Positions 52,273 through 63,743 of a stretch of DNA of 64,000 bases are shown one piece after another. The notes beneath the pieces are model-generated. The model did no database searches and had not been told where the DNA came from. It saw nothing but the letters and a program-made list of their open reading frames with translations. The position numbers were made by a program, and so were the translations under genes. The stretch's first letter is position 1, and each line of letters begins with the position of its first letter. Source of the stretch: Alphaproteobacteria bacterium (GTDB lineage Bacteria > Pseudomonadota > Alphaproteobacteria > Micavibrionales > Micavibrionaceae); NCBI GenBank assembly GCA_030750865.1, contig JASMHE010000007.1:62001-126000 (forward strand). The letters run 5' to 3'.

Positions 52273-55200
52273 ATGCCAGATCGTTCCGAAAAATATATCA
52301 AAAACGCGCTCAAACATCTGCCTGCAAACGCGACGGAAAGCCAAAAGGATTTCCATCAAATGTTTTACGGCAAAGTCTCGGGCGAAGACCGTCATAAAAT
52401 TGCCTCCGAAGACATCTATAACATTGTTCAGAAGCACTGGGATTTGATGAAAAGCCAGAAAAAAGGCGAATTCATCGTTGATATCGGAACGCACAACCCG
52501 GATGAAAGCGGCACGATCACAGCCCACAGCCGCACAACCATCGACATTATCAGCCCGGACATGGCTTTTCTGGTCGATTCCATCACAGCCAAACTGACAC
52601 AGGATTACAAACTGATTTATGTGCTGGTGCACCCGATCATTCACATCAAAACAGATAAGAAAAACCGTATTATCGGCGTCAGCAAACATGCCGACGATAC
52701 CACCGTATCGCACACGCACTTCCATATCGAACTGCACGGTTTGATCCCCGACGGCCAACATAAAACGCTGAAAGCCGATCTGTTACAGATTCTGGATGAT
52801 GTGAAATATGCCACGCAAGACTGGCAAGAAATGAAAAGCAAACTGCGTGATGCACAAAAATCACTCAGCCTTGCCCCGCCGGACAAATATAAAGATGACG
52901 AGATCGAGGAATATCTCTACTTCCTGGAATATATGTATCAGGATAACTTCACTCTGCTTGGCTACCGTGAATATAAACTGACAGAGAAAAACGGCAACAT
53001 CGACAGTCGCACCGTCAAAGGCAGCAGCCTCGGTCTGTTACATGATGGCGTACAGCCCGTTTACATGTCTGATAATGACAGCGGCCTAAGCAAAGAACTG
53101 CAAAAGGTCCGCTATGATCTGCCGCCGCTCAGCGTGTCCAAGATCAATAAAAAATCGACCGTTCACCGTCCCGTGCCGCTGGATGCCATTGCGGTTAAAC
53201 GCTTTGATAAGAAAGGCAATATTGTCGGGGAGTGTCTGTTTATCGGCCTATTCACATCGGTTACCTATTCACGTTCCATTCAGGATATTCCACTTCTGCG
53301 CCGCAAGGCGGACATGGCCATGCGTCAATCGGGCTCTCTGCCGCATACACATGATTACAAAGCGCTGAAACATATTCTCGAGAAATATCCGCGTGACGAG
53401 CTGTTCCAGATTGATATTGATCATCTGCTGGAGATCGCGGTCAGTATTCTGCGCCTGCAGGAACGCCAGCGCATCGCCCTTTATACACGGAACGATCCGT
53501 TCGGGCGCTACATCTCCTGTCTTGTTTATGTGCCGCGCGACCGTTACGACACGGACCTGCGCGTTGAAATGGAACAGATTCTGGAAGCCGAGCTTGGCGG
53601 CTATGTCGGCGGCATGAATGCCAACATGGATGACTCGCCCTTTGCCCGTCTTTTGTTCACTGTTTACACCGAGCAAGGCAAGACACCCAAATTCAATGCC
53701 CGCGCCATTGAAAAACAATTACAGGAAGCCGGACGTTTATGGTCCGAAAAGCTGACCGATGCGCTGTATCAGGAACTGGACAGCGATCAGGAAATCACAA
53801 ACATGCTGGCGCGGTACGGCAATGCCTTCCCGTCAAACTATGCCGATCACTACACACCGAAACAAGCATATTACGACATTCTGAATATCGAAGAATGTCT
53901 TGCAACAGACACGATCGCGCTTGATCTGTATCAATGTAAATATTGTGCCGATCACCAGCTGCGCCTGAAAATCTTTAACAAGAACAAGCCCGTACCGCTT
54001 ACCTCTATTCTGCCTGTGCTGGAAAATATGGGGCTGAAGGCCATCTCCGAAGTCCCTTACGAAGTCAAGCCGCACGGCGAAGATAATACAATCTGGATTC
54101 ACGATTTCGTCATGGACCGTGATGAATTCGCCCAAGACAAAGATATCGATGAAATCAAAGAGGTCTTCGAAGAAGCTCTGATTAAAATCTGGTACGACCG
54201 CATGGAAGATGACGGGCTGAACCTACTGGTTGTGGGTGCGGGCATGCCGTGGCGCGACATCGTCATTCTGCGGGCCTTTGTGCGCTATATGCGTCAGGGC
54301 AAAATGCAATACGGGCTGAGCTATATCGAAAAATCGCTCACCAACCATCCGAAAATTGCGGCCGAGCTTGTGGCCTTTTTCAAAACAAAATTCGATCCCG
54401 ACAATCAAAAAAATGTCAAAGAACGGTGTGCCGGTCACATTGTTGCGGTCGATCACGCCCTGGAAAATGTCAGCGTTCTGGATGAAGACCGCATTTTGCG
54501 GACCATCATGAATATGATTGACTCGGCCCTGCGCACAAACTTTTTCCAGACAGGGGAAGACGGTCAGCCAAAAGACCATCTGTCTATCAAGTTTGACAGC
54601 AGCCGCATCGAGAATATTCCGCTGCCAAAACCGTTCCGCGAAATTTTTGTCTATTCCCCGCGTGTCGAAGGGGTGCATCTGCGTGGCGCGTCTATTGCGC
54701 GCGGCGGCTTGCGGTGGTCAGACCGTCACGAAGATTTCCGCACCGAGATTCTGGACCTGATGAAAGCCCAGCAAGTCAAAAACAGTGTCATTGTGCCAAT
54801 GGGCGCAAAAGGCGGCTTTATTGTGAAAAACCCGCCATCTTTCAAAGACCGCAAAGCGTTTCAGGAAGAAGGCATTGCCTGTTATAAAATCTTTATCCAT
54901 GCCCTGCTTGATATTACCGACAACATGAAGGGCAACCGCATTATCGGACCGAAGAAAGTGGTCCGCCCCGACGGTAATGATCCGTATTTCGTTGTGGCTG
55001 CTGATAAAGGCACAGCGACATTCTCCGATATCGCCAACGAAATCTCGATGAAATATGATTTCTGGCTGGATGATGCCTTCGCATCCGGCGGGTCTGCCGG
55101 ATACGACCACAAAGCAATGGGCATCACCGCCCGTGGCGCGTGGGAATCTGTGAAACGGCATTTCCGTGAACTGAACCACGACACGCAAACCGCACCGTTC

Positions 55201-57126
55201 CGTGCCATCGGCGTTGGTGATATGGGCGGCGATGTGTTCGGGAACGGTATGCTGCTATCCGACCAAATCCGGTTGATCGGTGCGTTTAACCATCTGCACA
55301 TTTTCTGCGATCCTGATCCCGACCCTACCTCATCTTTCAAGGAAAGAAAGCGGCTGTTTGAAAAAGTCGCGGGCTGGGATCAATATAACACCAAGAAACT
55401 GTCCAAAGGCGGCCGTATCTTCAGCCGCAGCGAGAAGAGCCTCGACCTGACACCGGAAATTATGGAGGCCTTCGGCATTGAAAACAAAAAAGTCACGCCG
55501 ATGGAATTGATGCGTGCCATGTTGAAAGCCAATACAGACTTGCTCTGGTTCGGCGGGATCGGCACCTATATCAAAGCCTCGAACGAAACACATGCTCAGG
55601 TCGGTGACAAAGGCAATGATGCCCTGCGCGTGGATGCCAGCGAAGTCACAGCCCGCGTCATCGGCGAAGGGGCCAATCTGGGCGTGACACAAAAAGGCCG
55701 GATCGAATTTGCCAAACGCGGCGGCCGTCTCAATGCGGACTTTATCGATAATTCCGGCGGTGTTGACTGTTCTGACCACGAAGTGAACATCAAAATTCTG
55801 CTGACCGATATTGTCAAAAATGAACGCTATAAAATGACGCGCGTCAAACGCGACAATTTGCTTGAACGCATGACCGAAGAAGTCGCTGCACTTGTCCTGA
55901 ATGATAACTATCAACAGGCGCAAGGCATCAGCATGACAGAAATTCATGCGGCCGAACATTTCGGCATCCATATGCAATTTATTGAGAAGCTGGAAAAAGA
56001 GGACGTACTGGACCGCACATTGGCAAACCTGCCCGATGATGACGAGGTACTGGAACGCGCCAATAACGGCAAAGGTCTGACCCGTCCCGAAATCGGCATC
56101 TTGCATTCCTATGCGAAAATCAAACTGACCGAGCGTATTCTGTCATCCGATTTACCGGATAATGACAATATTTATGATGAATGGCTGGTGAAATATTTCC
56201 CGGCGCCGTTACAGAAGAAATATGTCACGGAGATCAAAAACCACCGCTTGTGCCGTGAAATCGTCAGCACAACATTGTCGAACAGTATCGTAAACCGCAT
56301 GGGTCCTGTCTATATCGACAACATCATGGAACGCACAGGCGCTACAGCCGAACAGGTGGCAAAAGCCTATCTGATCGTCCGCGAAGCCTTCCAGCTGAAA
56401 CATCTGTGGAGTGAAATCGAGGCGCTGGATAACAAAGCCCCGTCTATCGTACAGCTTGATGCCATGAACGAAACGCGCAAGCTGATCGAGCGCGGTACAA
56501 TCTGGTTCTTGACGCGCTATGCACAAGAGCTGGATGTAAAAGATGATGTCAAAACATTCAAAACCAGCATCGACCTGCTGCGTTCGCACATTGATAATAT
56601 CCTGACCGAAGACCTGCATGATGAAATCCAGCAAAAAACAGAAGCCGGTATGCGAAATCAGCTATCTGCCGATCTGGCATACCAGATTGCCTTGCTGCCG
56701 GTGCTCGGATCTGCATGCGATATTACACGCATCCACAAAAAGACAGGGTTCACCATTCCGGTGATCGCCCGCACTTTCCTTGAGGTCGGGGAACGCTTCC
56801 ACCTGAACTGGTTGCAAAAACAAGCCGCCTACCTCCAGACCGACAGCAACTGGTCCGAAGAAGCGCTTGAAGCTATTGTCGAGCAATTCTATGTCTGTCA
56901 GGCGATGCTGACCTCGCACATCCTGCATGACTGCAAAACCGCCATCACCAAGAAAAAACTTGGTCAGAAAGACCAGATGAGTGTTGTCGAGACATGGCTG
57001 GACAAGCAAGGCGACAAGCTTACGCAACTGGATAGCACCATTCACGATATGCGCCGTAGCGGCACGCTTGATATCCCGATGCTGATCATCGCAGAGCAGC
57101 GCCTGCGGACCTTGTATAGCGAATAA
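52273..57126 (+). CDS. gdh: NAD-specific glutamate dehydrogenase, large (180-kDa) type
   Basis: A 1,617-residue enzyme oxidising glutamate to 2-oxoglutarate + NH4+, in the class found in alphaproteobacteria, Pseudomonas and Streptomyces. The N-terminal half holds ACT-like regulatory domains (about 50-700); the catalytic domain follows, from about 790, with GVHLRGASIARGGLRWSDRH, where the Lys/Arg cluster begins, and VKNSVIVPMGAKGGFIVK containing the catalytic lysine. Dinucleotide-binding features lie in AIGVGDMGGDVFGNGM and VGDKGNDALRVDASEV. The C-terminal domain is helical. The frame is intact over its whole length. The enzyme is used for growth on glutamate and proline; with PutA it forms the proline-to-TCA route. 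An intrinsic terminator follows. Confidence 0.97.
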   Translation: MPDRSEKYIKNALKHLPANATESQKDFHQMFYGKVSGEDRHKIASEDIYNIVQKHWDLMKSQKKGEFIVDIGTHNPDESGTITAHSRTTIDIISPDMAFLVDSITAKLTQDYKLIYVLVHPIIHIKTDKKNRIIGVSKHADDTTVSHTHFHIELHGLIPDGQHKTLKADLLQILDDVKYATQDWQEMKSKLRDAQKSLSLAPPDKYKDDEIEEYLYFLEYMYQDNFTLLGYREYKLTEKNGNIDSRTVKGSSLGLLHDGVQPVYMSDNDSGLSKELQKVRYDLPPLSVSKINKKSTVHRPVPLDAIAVKRFDKKGNIVGECLFIGLFTSVTYSRSIQDIPLLRRKADMAMRQSGSLPHTHDYKALKHILEKYPRDELFQIDIDHLLEIAVSILRLQERQRIALYTRNDPFGRYISCLVYVPRDRYDTDLRVEMEQILEAELGGYVGGMNANMDDSPFARLLFTVYTEQGKTPKFNARAIEKQLQEAGRLWSEKLTDALYQELDSDQEITNMLARYGNAFPSNYADHYTPKQAYYDILNIEECLATDTIALDLYQCKYCADHQLRLKIFNKNKPVPLTSILPVLENMGLKAISEVPYEVKPHGEDNTIWIHDFVMDRDEFAQDKDIDEIKEVFEEALIKIWYDRMEDDGLNLLVVGAGMPWRDIVILRAFVRYMRQGKMQYGLSYIEKSLTNHPKIAAELVAFFKTKFDPDNQKNVKERCAGHIVAVDHALENVSVLDEDRILRTIMNMIDSALRTNFFQTGEDGQPKDHLSIKFDSSRIENIPLPKPFREIFVYSPRVEGVHLRGASIARGGLRWSDRHEDFRTEILDLMKAQQVKNSVIVPMGAKGGFIVKNPPSFKDRKAFQEEGIACYKIFIHALLDITDNMKGNRIIGPKKVVRPDGNDPYFVVAADKGTATFSDIANEISMKYDFWLDDAFASGGSAGYDHKAMGITARGAWESVKRHFRELNHDTQTAPFRAIGVGDMGGDVFGNGMLLSDQIRLIGAFNHLHIFCDPDPDPTSSFKERKRLFEKVAGWDQYNTKKLSKGGRIFSRSEKSLDLTPEIMEAFGIENKKVTPMELMRAMLKANTDLLWFGGIGTYIKASNETHAQVGDKGNDALRVDASEVTARVIGEGANLGVTQKGRIEFAKRGGRLNADFIDNSGGVDCSDHEVNIKILLTDIVKNERYKMTRVKRDNLLERMTEEVAALVLNDNYQQAQGISMTEIHAAEHFGIHMQFIEKLEKEDVLDRTLANLPDDDEVLERANNGKGLTRPEIGILHSYAKIKLTERILSSDLPDNDNIYDEWLVKYFPAPLQKKYVTEIKNHRLCREIVSTTLSNSIVNRMGPVYIDNIMERTGATAEQVAKAYLIVREAFQLKHLWSEIEALDNKAPSIVQLDAMNETRKLIERGTIWFLTRYAQELDVKDDVKTFKTSIDLLRSHIDNILTEDLHDEIQQKTEAGMRNQLSADLAYQIALLPVLGSACDITRIHKKTGFTIPVIARTFLEVGERFHLNWLQKQAAYLQTDSNWSEEALEAIVEQFYVCQAMLTSHILHDCKTAITKKKLGQKDQMSVVETWLDKQGDKLTQLDSTIHDMRRSGTLDIPMLIIAEQRLRTLYSE

Positions 57127-57157
57127 GCGGCAACACAACACCAGATCACGAAAAAAT

Positions 57158-57190
57158 TCGGGATGCAGGAATCATTTTCTTGCATCCCGA
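57158..57190 (+). terminator. intrinsic terminator of the glutamate dehydrogenase gene
   Basis: TCGGGATGCA (57158-57167) pairs with TGCATCCCGA (57181-57190) around a 13-base loop and is followed by ATGTTTTTTC. It lies 31 bp past the stop. Confidence 0.85.
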
Positions 57191-57254
57191 TATGTTTTTT
57201 CGTAATATTCGCCCATTAACATAATATAAGAAACGAAACAGGGCAGGTATAACC

Positions 57255-58571
57255 ATGACGACTGCGACACCACAGGGACGGAATATTGCACATTTTCTAG
57301 ATGAACGCGCACCGGTCGCAACATCGACACATCTGGAACTCATCACTGACAGCGATGCCGTCCAAAAAGAACTTGAATCCTTTATCCATCAGGAAAATGT
57401 CGAAATCATCGATTCCCTGCCTGTCCATGACGGCGGCTACGATGATGACGATTTCTTTTTCGATGACGAAAAACCGGACGGATCGGGCGAAACAGAACGC
57501 ATCAATGTCAATGATCTGCCGCAAACACCGCTGAAAGGCGAAGATGCCTCGCTTGTCAAAGCGTTGCTGGACAGCTCGAATAATGTCAGTAACGTCAACT
57601 TCCAGAAAACCAAACAAAGCAAATATGTGAACACGATGGGCAGCGTGAATCTGGAAGGCTATCTGGTCAAAAGCTCGATCTCGCAAATTCTGACGGCCGA
57701 CCGCGAGTCAAAAAGTATTTTTTACACCATCAGTCTTGCGCCGAATAACCGCCAAATCTGGGAAAATGAAGAAGACGGCTACCAACACGGCAGCACGAAA
57801 TATGAATTCAACAAAAATGCAGCCCGCGACGGATCGACGCTGTTCACAGGCCCGTATCCGACCTATCAGGATGCCGTTGGCTATATCAGCGAAATCGAAG
57901 ATATCATGACGATCATCCTGCAGAAAATCGGCGCCGAAGGAAAACAGCTCGATTCTGCCGCAAAATCACCATCCGGTGCGCCGTTCAGTCTGTTTAATGA
58001 AGACGATGCCTCCACACAAAGCTATACCGATGTTCTGCGCCATGCCAAAGGCTTGTTGCATCTGCGGACGCAACTGCGTGAAAACACATTCGACAGCGCC
58101 AATATCGCGAAACATATCGTGCCGGCGCTTGCGTCTAATCTCGGCTTCAGCTTCAAACGCATTGATACGGACCACGGCACACATGTCGTCATGAACAATG
58201 ATATCGGCGAAGTTTATGTCGATCATGACGGGGACGAAATGGTACTCTGGAACTATCCGGCCAAAGCAAGTATGCCGTCAAACGTGAAATATGAAGGCGC
58301 AGTTGATGCCGAAACATTCAAACATGTGATCGTCACACGCATGCTGGATTGCGCGCTGGAACACGGTAAGATCGACGAAACGATGCATGATCTTTACACG
58401 CAATTCATGGATGATGCCTTTGAATATACATTCACATTGCCCGAGCCATGCATTACAAAGCCGTTCCACAAGGAATCAAAGCTTTTCACAGCGCTCGAAC
58501 TGCTGGAAAAATATTCTACCGAAGGCAAATGGCCGCTTCAATTCCCGCAGCGCAATTATGAGCCAAGCTAA
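57255..58571 (+). CDS. hypothetical protein, 438 residues
   Basis: A soluble, acidic protein without signal peptide or membrane segment. The N-terminal 110 residues are disordered, with an Asp-rich stretch DDDDFFFDDEKPDG near 64-78. From about 130 the fold looks mixed alpha/beta: YVNTMGSVNLEGYLVKSS, SIFYTISLAPNNRQIW, FTGPYPTYQDAVGYISEIED, ANIAKHIVPALASNLGFSFK and TFKHVIVTRMLDCALEHGKI. No cysteine-metal, nucleotide or hydrolase motif is visible. A ribosome site (GGGCAGGT) precedes ATG 57255. It stands alone between gdh, with its terminator, and convergent ubiA. I do not recognise the family. It is long and evidently coding, as judged from uniform codon use with its neighbours. Confidence 0.75.
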   Translation: MTTATPQGRNIAHFLDERAPVATSTHLELITDSDAVQKELESFIHQENVEIIDSLPVHDGGYDDDDFFFDDEKPDGSGETERINVNDLPQTPLKGEDASLVKALLDSSNNVSNVNFQKTKQSKYVNTMGSVNLEGYLVKSSISQILTADRESKSIFYTISLAPNNRQIWENEEDGYQHGSTKYEFNKNAARDGSTLFTGPYPTYQDAVGYISEIEDIMTIILQKIGAEGKQLDSAAKSPSGAPFSLFNEDDASTQSYTDVLRHAKGLLHLRTQLRENTFDSANIAKHIVPALASNLGFSFKRIDTDHGTHVVMNNDIGEVYVDHDGDEMVLWNYPAKASMPSNVKYEGAVDAETFKHVIVTRMLDCALEHGKIDETMHDLYTQFMDDAFEYTFTLPEPCITKPFHKESKLFTALELLEKYSTEGKWPLQFPQRNYEPS

Positions 58572-58661
58572 TAAAAGGGCAGACCGCGATACATCGAACA
58601 TCCGCCCTATACCGATTGCATAATACCAGTTGTATACACCCTCCGTGCGGGGCGGATCATC

Positions 58662-59564
58662 CTAGAAACAGGCGCATAAGAAAATCAGTGCGCCTGTGAT
58701 CATATTGGCCTTAAAAAAGGCCAGTGAACTTTGCGGGCTTGTTTCATCCCACGTCCACAGCCACATAATCACGTGCGCCACCGGAGAAGCCAGCAGCAAG
58801 AAAGACAAAATCCCCTGCCCGCCCAGCAAAAATCCGCAGCCAATAAAGAAAAAAGCCGCGACATAGAAAACCGTGATCCATTTCTTGCTTTTATCACCCA
58901 ACTTCAAGGCCGCCGATTTGATCCCCATCAGCACGTCATCTTCTTTATCCTGATGGGCATAAATCGTGTCATAGGCCAGCGTCCAGAATATGCCGCCAAT
59001 ATATAGCAGCAGCGCAGGCAATTCGACAATGCCCGTAATCGACGCCCAGCCGATCAGCGCGCCACTGTTAAATGTAAAGCCTAGAAAAAGCTGCGGCCAC
59101 CATGTCCACCGTTTCATCAGCGGGTACAGGATAATCAGCGGAATGGTCAGAAAACCCAGCAAAATCGCCACGGTCGAAAGCTGCATCAACACCCAGAATC
59201 CGCACAATAACAAGCCGCCTAAAAATAACATCGCCTGTTTCGGTGTCACAAGGCCACTTGCCAGCGGGCGGCCTTTGGTGCGTTCAACGCCCTTATCCAG
59301 ATCACGATCCCATAAATCATTAATGACACAGCCCGCCGCGCGCATCACAATCGCCCCGCCTAAAAACAGGACAAGGATGTACAAATCACTGCTGTTCACA
59401 TTCATCACCCCGCCCGAAGCCAGCATGATCGACCACCAGGCAGGCAACAGTAACAGCGAGATACCGGCCGGACGATCCAGCCGCGCCAACAAGCCATACG
59501 ACTTTGCCTCATCGGGTAAATAACGTAATGTCCAATGTTCACTCTTGATATCTGTGTGTTTCAC
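58662..59564 (-). CDS. ubiA: 4-hydroxybenzoate polyprenyltransferase
   Basis: A 300-residue inner-membrane prenyltransferase attaching the isoprenoid tail to 4-hydroxybenzoate in ubiquinone synthesis. The two Mg-diphosphate motifs are NDLWDRDLDKGVERTKGRP and YDTIYAHQDKEDDVLMGIK; about eight membrane segments surround them. The start is GTG 59564, with AAGGAC ten bases upstream. It diverges from rsmE with 16 bases between starts, so promoters overlap. With the oxidase genes downstream it belongs to the aerobic respiratory chain. Confidence 0.95.
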   Translation of the reverse strand: MKHTDIKSEHWTLRYLPDEAKSYGLLARLDRPAGISLLLLPAWWSIMLASGGVMNVNSSDLYILVLFLGGAIVMRAAGCVINDLWDRDLDKGVERTKGRPLASGLVTPKQAMLFLGGLLLCGFWVLMQLSTVAILLGFLTIPLIILYPLMKRWTWWPQLFLGFTFNSGALIGWASITGIVELPALLLYIGGIFWTLAYDTIYAHQDKEDDVLMGIKSAALKLGDKSKKWITVFYVAAFFFIGCGFLLGGQGILSFLLLASPVAHVIMWLWTWDETSPQSSLAFFKANMITGALIFLCACF

Positions 59565-59580
59565 TGCGATATAAGTCCTT

Positions 59581-60315
59581 ATGATGATGACAACAGATGA
59601 TTATAAATATCCGCGCCTTTTTACAGAGAATGACCTGAGAGAAAACGGGCACATTGATCTGGCCCAGAATCATGTCCATTATCTGCGAAATGTCATGCGC
59701 CGTAAAGAGGGAGATTACATCCGTGTTTTCAACGGCCGCGACGGGGAATGGCGCGGCGAAATCATTGACCTCGGCAAAAAAAGCATCACACTGGCGTTGC
59801 AAGCGCAAATCCGCGCGCAAGATACCGCGCCCTATGCCGTGCATCTGGTTTTTGCACCGCTTAAAAAAGACCGCATGGATTTTCTGATCGAAAAGGCGGT
59901 CGAACTGGGTGTCACCGATTTTCATCCGATCCTGACAGACCGAACAGAAGTGCGCAAAATCAAAGAAGACCGCCTGATACAGCAAATCACCGAAGCCTGC
60001 GAACAATCCGAACGGCTGACCGTTCCGGCCCTGCATCCGCTGTGCCATCGTGATGCATTCATCGCGGACTGGGATCCGGATATCCCGCTGATTGCCTGTA
60101 TCGAACGCGGCACGCATCCTTTGCTGGGTAATCTGTTCAAAAACGGTAAACCCGATGCGGCCGCCTTTATCATCGGCCCAGTCGGCGGTTTTACCGACGA
60201 AGAAACAACATTATTTGAAAAAACACCGCATATACAGACAGCGTCACTCGGTGGAAATGTCCTGCGTAGCGAAACCGCCGCCATTGCGCCTCTTATTTAC
60301 ATGATGCTAAGCTAA
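59581..60315 (+). CDS. rsmE: 16S rRNA (uracil-1498-N3)-methyltransferase RsmE
   Basis: A 244-residue SPOUT methyltransferase. N-terminal PUA-like domain: PRLFTENDLRENGHIDL and HYLRNVMRRKEGDYIRVFNG. The knot motif is FIIGPVGGFTDEET followed by SLGGNVLRSETAAIAPL, the SAM site. Length is normal. The start has three consecutive ATGs (59581, 59584, 59587), none with a good ribosome site. The divergent ubiA start lies only 16 bases away, so the leader is very short or absent. Confidence 0.95.
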   Translation: MMMTTDDYKYPRLFTENDLRENGHIDLAQNHVHYLRNVMRRKEGDYIRVFNGRDGEWRGEIIDLGKKSITLALQAQIRAQDTAPYAVHLVFAPLKKDRMDFLIEKAVELGVTDFHPILTDRTEVRKIKEDRLIQQITEACEQSERLTVPALHPLCHRDAFIADWDPDIPLIACIERGTHPLLGNLFKNGKPDAAAFIIGPVGGFTDEETTLFEKTPHIQTASLGGNVLRSETAAIAPLIYMMLS

Positions 60316-60456
60316 CACTATGAGATTGAACAGGATTACAGGCACATAATTCTGCAATGAATACTTGCTGTTCTGAAACAATTCATATAAATCATATTAT
60401 GAGTCAGAAACGGCTGGCTCTACTTTATCTTGTAAAAACACTTTAAGGTGAAAAAC

Positions 60457-61275
60457 GTGTCCAGATTATTCTTATCATTTATTGCTTTTTGTATAAGCCT
60501 TATGCCTTTCTACGCACTGGCTTCCGAACCCATGCCAAAACAGCTCGGGCTGCAACCTGCGGCTACGCCGGTCATGGAACAGCTGACGGATTTTCACAAT
60601 TTCATTCTTGTGATTATCACGGCGATTACGCTGTTTGTTCTGGCGCTTCTGATTTTTATCGTGATCCGCTTCAATGCAAAAGCAAACCCGGAACCGCAAA
60701 AATTCTCGCATAACACACTGATCGAAGTGATATGGACCGTCATTCCGATCGTTATTCTGATTGTGATTGCGATCCCGTCTTTCAAATTACTGTATTATAT
60801 GGACCGTACAGCCGATCCTGAAATGACCCTGAACGTCACAGGCTACCAGTGGTACTGGGGTTACGAATATCCTGATCACCACGGCATTTCCTTTAATTCC
60901 TATATGATCCCGGACGATGAAATCGATGCCTCCAAAGGTCAAAAACGCCTGCTGTCCGTTGACAGCCCTGTTGTTCTGCCGGTTGATACAAATATCCAGA
61001 TTATCGTGACAGCCGCCGACGTCCTGCACAGCTATGCCGTGCCTGCCTTCGGTATTAAAACAGATGCCGTTCCCGGCCGTATTAACGAAACATGGGTAAA
61101 TATCGAAAAGCCGGGCCGCTATTTCGGCCAATGTTCCGAGTTATGCGGGAAAGGCCACGCCTTTATGCCGACAGAAGTCATCGCCGTACCGAAAGAGGAA
61201 TTCGCCGCATGGGTTGAAGCCTCGAAAGACGGCTACGTCACTTACGAAGACTTCAAAAACGCACAAACAAAATAA
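60457..61275 (+). CDS. coxB: cytochrome c oxidase subunit II
   Basis: About 272 residues. The start is GTG 60457, with AAGGTG six bases upstream. A signal peptide ends near YALASEPMP. Two membrane segments (about 50-75 and 90-115) anchor it. The periplasmic part has NVTGYQWYWGYEYPDH, the aromatic electron-entry motif, and the CuA site: the His in VLHSYAVPAFG and QCSELCGKGHAFM, which gives two Cys, a Glu carbonyl, His and Met. It accepts electrons from cytochrome c and passes them to subunit I. It opens the coxB-coxA operon. Confidence 0.96.
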   Translation: MSRLFLSFIAFCISLMPFYALASEPMPKQLGLQPAATPVMEQLTDFHNFILVIITAITLFVLALLIFIVIRFNAKANPEPQKFSHNTLIEVIWTVIPIVILIVIAIPSFKLLYYMDRTADPEMTLNVTGYQWYWGYEYPDHHGISFNSYMIPDDEIDASKGQKRLLSVDSPVVLPVDTNIQIIVTAADVLHSYAVPAFGIKTDAVPGRINETWVNIEKPGRYFGQCSELCGKGHAFMPTEVIAVPKEEFAAWVEASKDGYVTYEDFKNAQTK

Positions 61276-61294
61276 CCTTTAAAAAAGAGTATAA

Positions 61295-62941
<1,647 letters not shown>

Positions 62942-62980
62942 AACCATCGAACATCATTGATATTTTAATACATTCTTAAC

Positions 62981-63014
62981 AAAGAGCTGATTAATTGAAA
63001 TCAGCTCTTTTTTT
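62981..63014 (+). terminator. intrinsic terminator after coxA
   Basis: AAAGAGCTGATT (62981-62992) and AATCAGCTCTTT (62999-63010) pair perfectly with a 6-base loop, followed by a T-run to 63014. It ends the coxBA transcript and separates it from the next gene. Confidence 0.9.
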
Positions 63015-63030
63015 ATGGTAAAATAAAGCG

Positions 63031-63603
63031 ATGATTAATGTAACAGACCATTTTTATGCTGCGGCGGACCCGGATGGCCTTTTGGCCGACCAAAATGAAT
63101 CCGATAATGCCGTCGATGAACAGGACACGGATTTGTTTGAAAATGCGGGTCACTTGACGCTGGAAATGGAGCTGGACGAAAATAAAATCATGCTGAATAG
63201 AATCAATCGTCTGCTGGACAGCACACTTGATGAAGATTTGATCGAGGCCTATGACCTTGTCACAAGTGCGCTTGGCAGCGGCCGCTTTGATAATCTGGAA
63301 GCCATCAAGGCAAAGCTCGAAGGCGCATTCGACCATATCCACGAATTACTGGAAGACAAGCCGGATCTGCGCAGACAGCTTAATCTGGCACCGGACGATC
63401 CGGCACCATCCGCATCACCTGCTACACCGCAACCTGTTGCGGCCGGACCTGCGCCGTCATTTAATCAGGCGGTCCACACACCGGAACAAGAGCCTGCGCC
63501 AGCGGCAACACAGCCGCAAGGACCACAGATGCCGCAACCCAACATCATTGCGCCGCCTGCACCTGCGGCACCAAGTCCGTTTAGCGGCGGCCCCGGTTTT
63601 TAG
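63031..63603 (+). CDS. hypothetical acidic protein with proline-rich tail
   Basis: A 190-residue protein. The first 115 residues are acidic and helical (NRINRLLDSTLDEDLIEAYD, LEAIKAKLEGAFDHIHELLE), perhaps a coiled coil. From about 125 the sequence is Pro/Ala-rich and disordered, ending SPFSGGPGF. No membrane segment or cofactor motif is seen. No good ribosome site is apparent upstream. It lies between the coxA terminator and ctaB, where many alphaproteobacteria have no gene, so it may not be part of the oxidase assembly. The family is not recognised. Confidence 0.65.
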   Translation: MINVTDHFYAAADPDGLLADQNESDNAVDEQDTDLFENAGHLTLEMELDENKIMLNRINRLLDSTLDEDLIEAYDLVTSALGSGRFDNLEAIKAKLEGAFDHIHELLEDKPDLRRQLNLAPDDPAPSASPATPQPVAAGPAPSFNQAVHTPEQEPAPAATQPQGPQMPQPNIIAPPAPAAPSPFSGGPGF

Positions 63604-63743
63604 AGAACACGCCCGCCCGCACCTAGCTTTGCCCCGCGCGCAATATGGCCGCAATATGCCCTCAATATAGCGTCGGCACAATTTCTGCGCACAAATCGGA
63701 AATATTATCTTCTTTTTTGCGTTCCCTGTGCTACAACAGGCCT

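Noticed and set aside
55330-56106. A 258-codon minus-strand open frame inside the glutamate dehydrogenase gene
   Set aside because: It is fully contained in a well-supported coding region on the other strand and has no independent signals.
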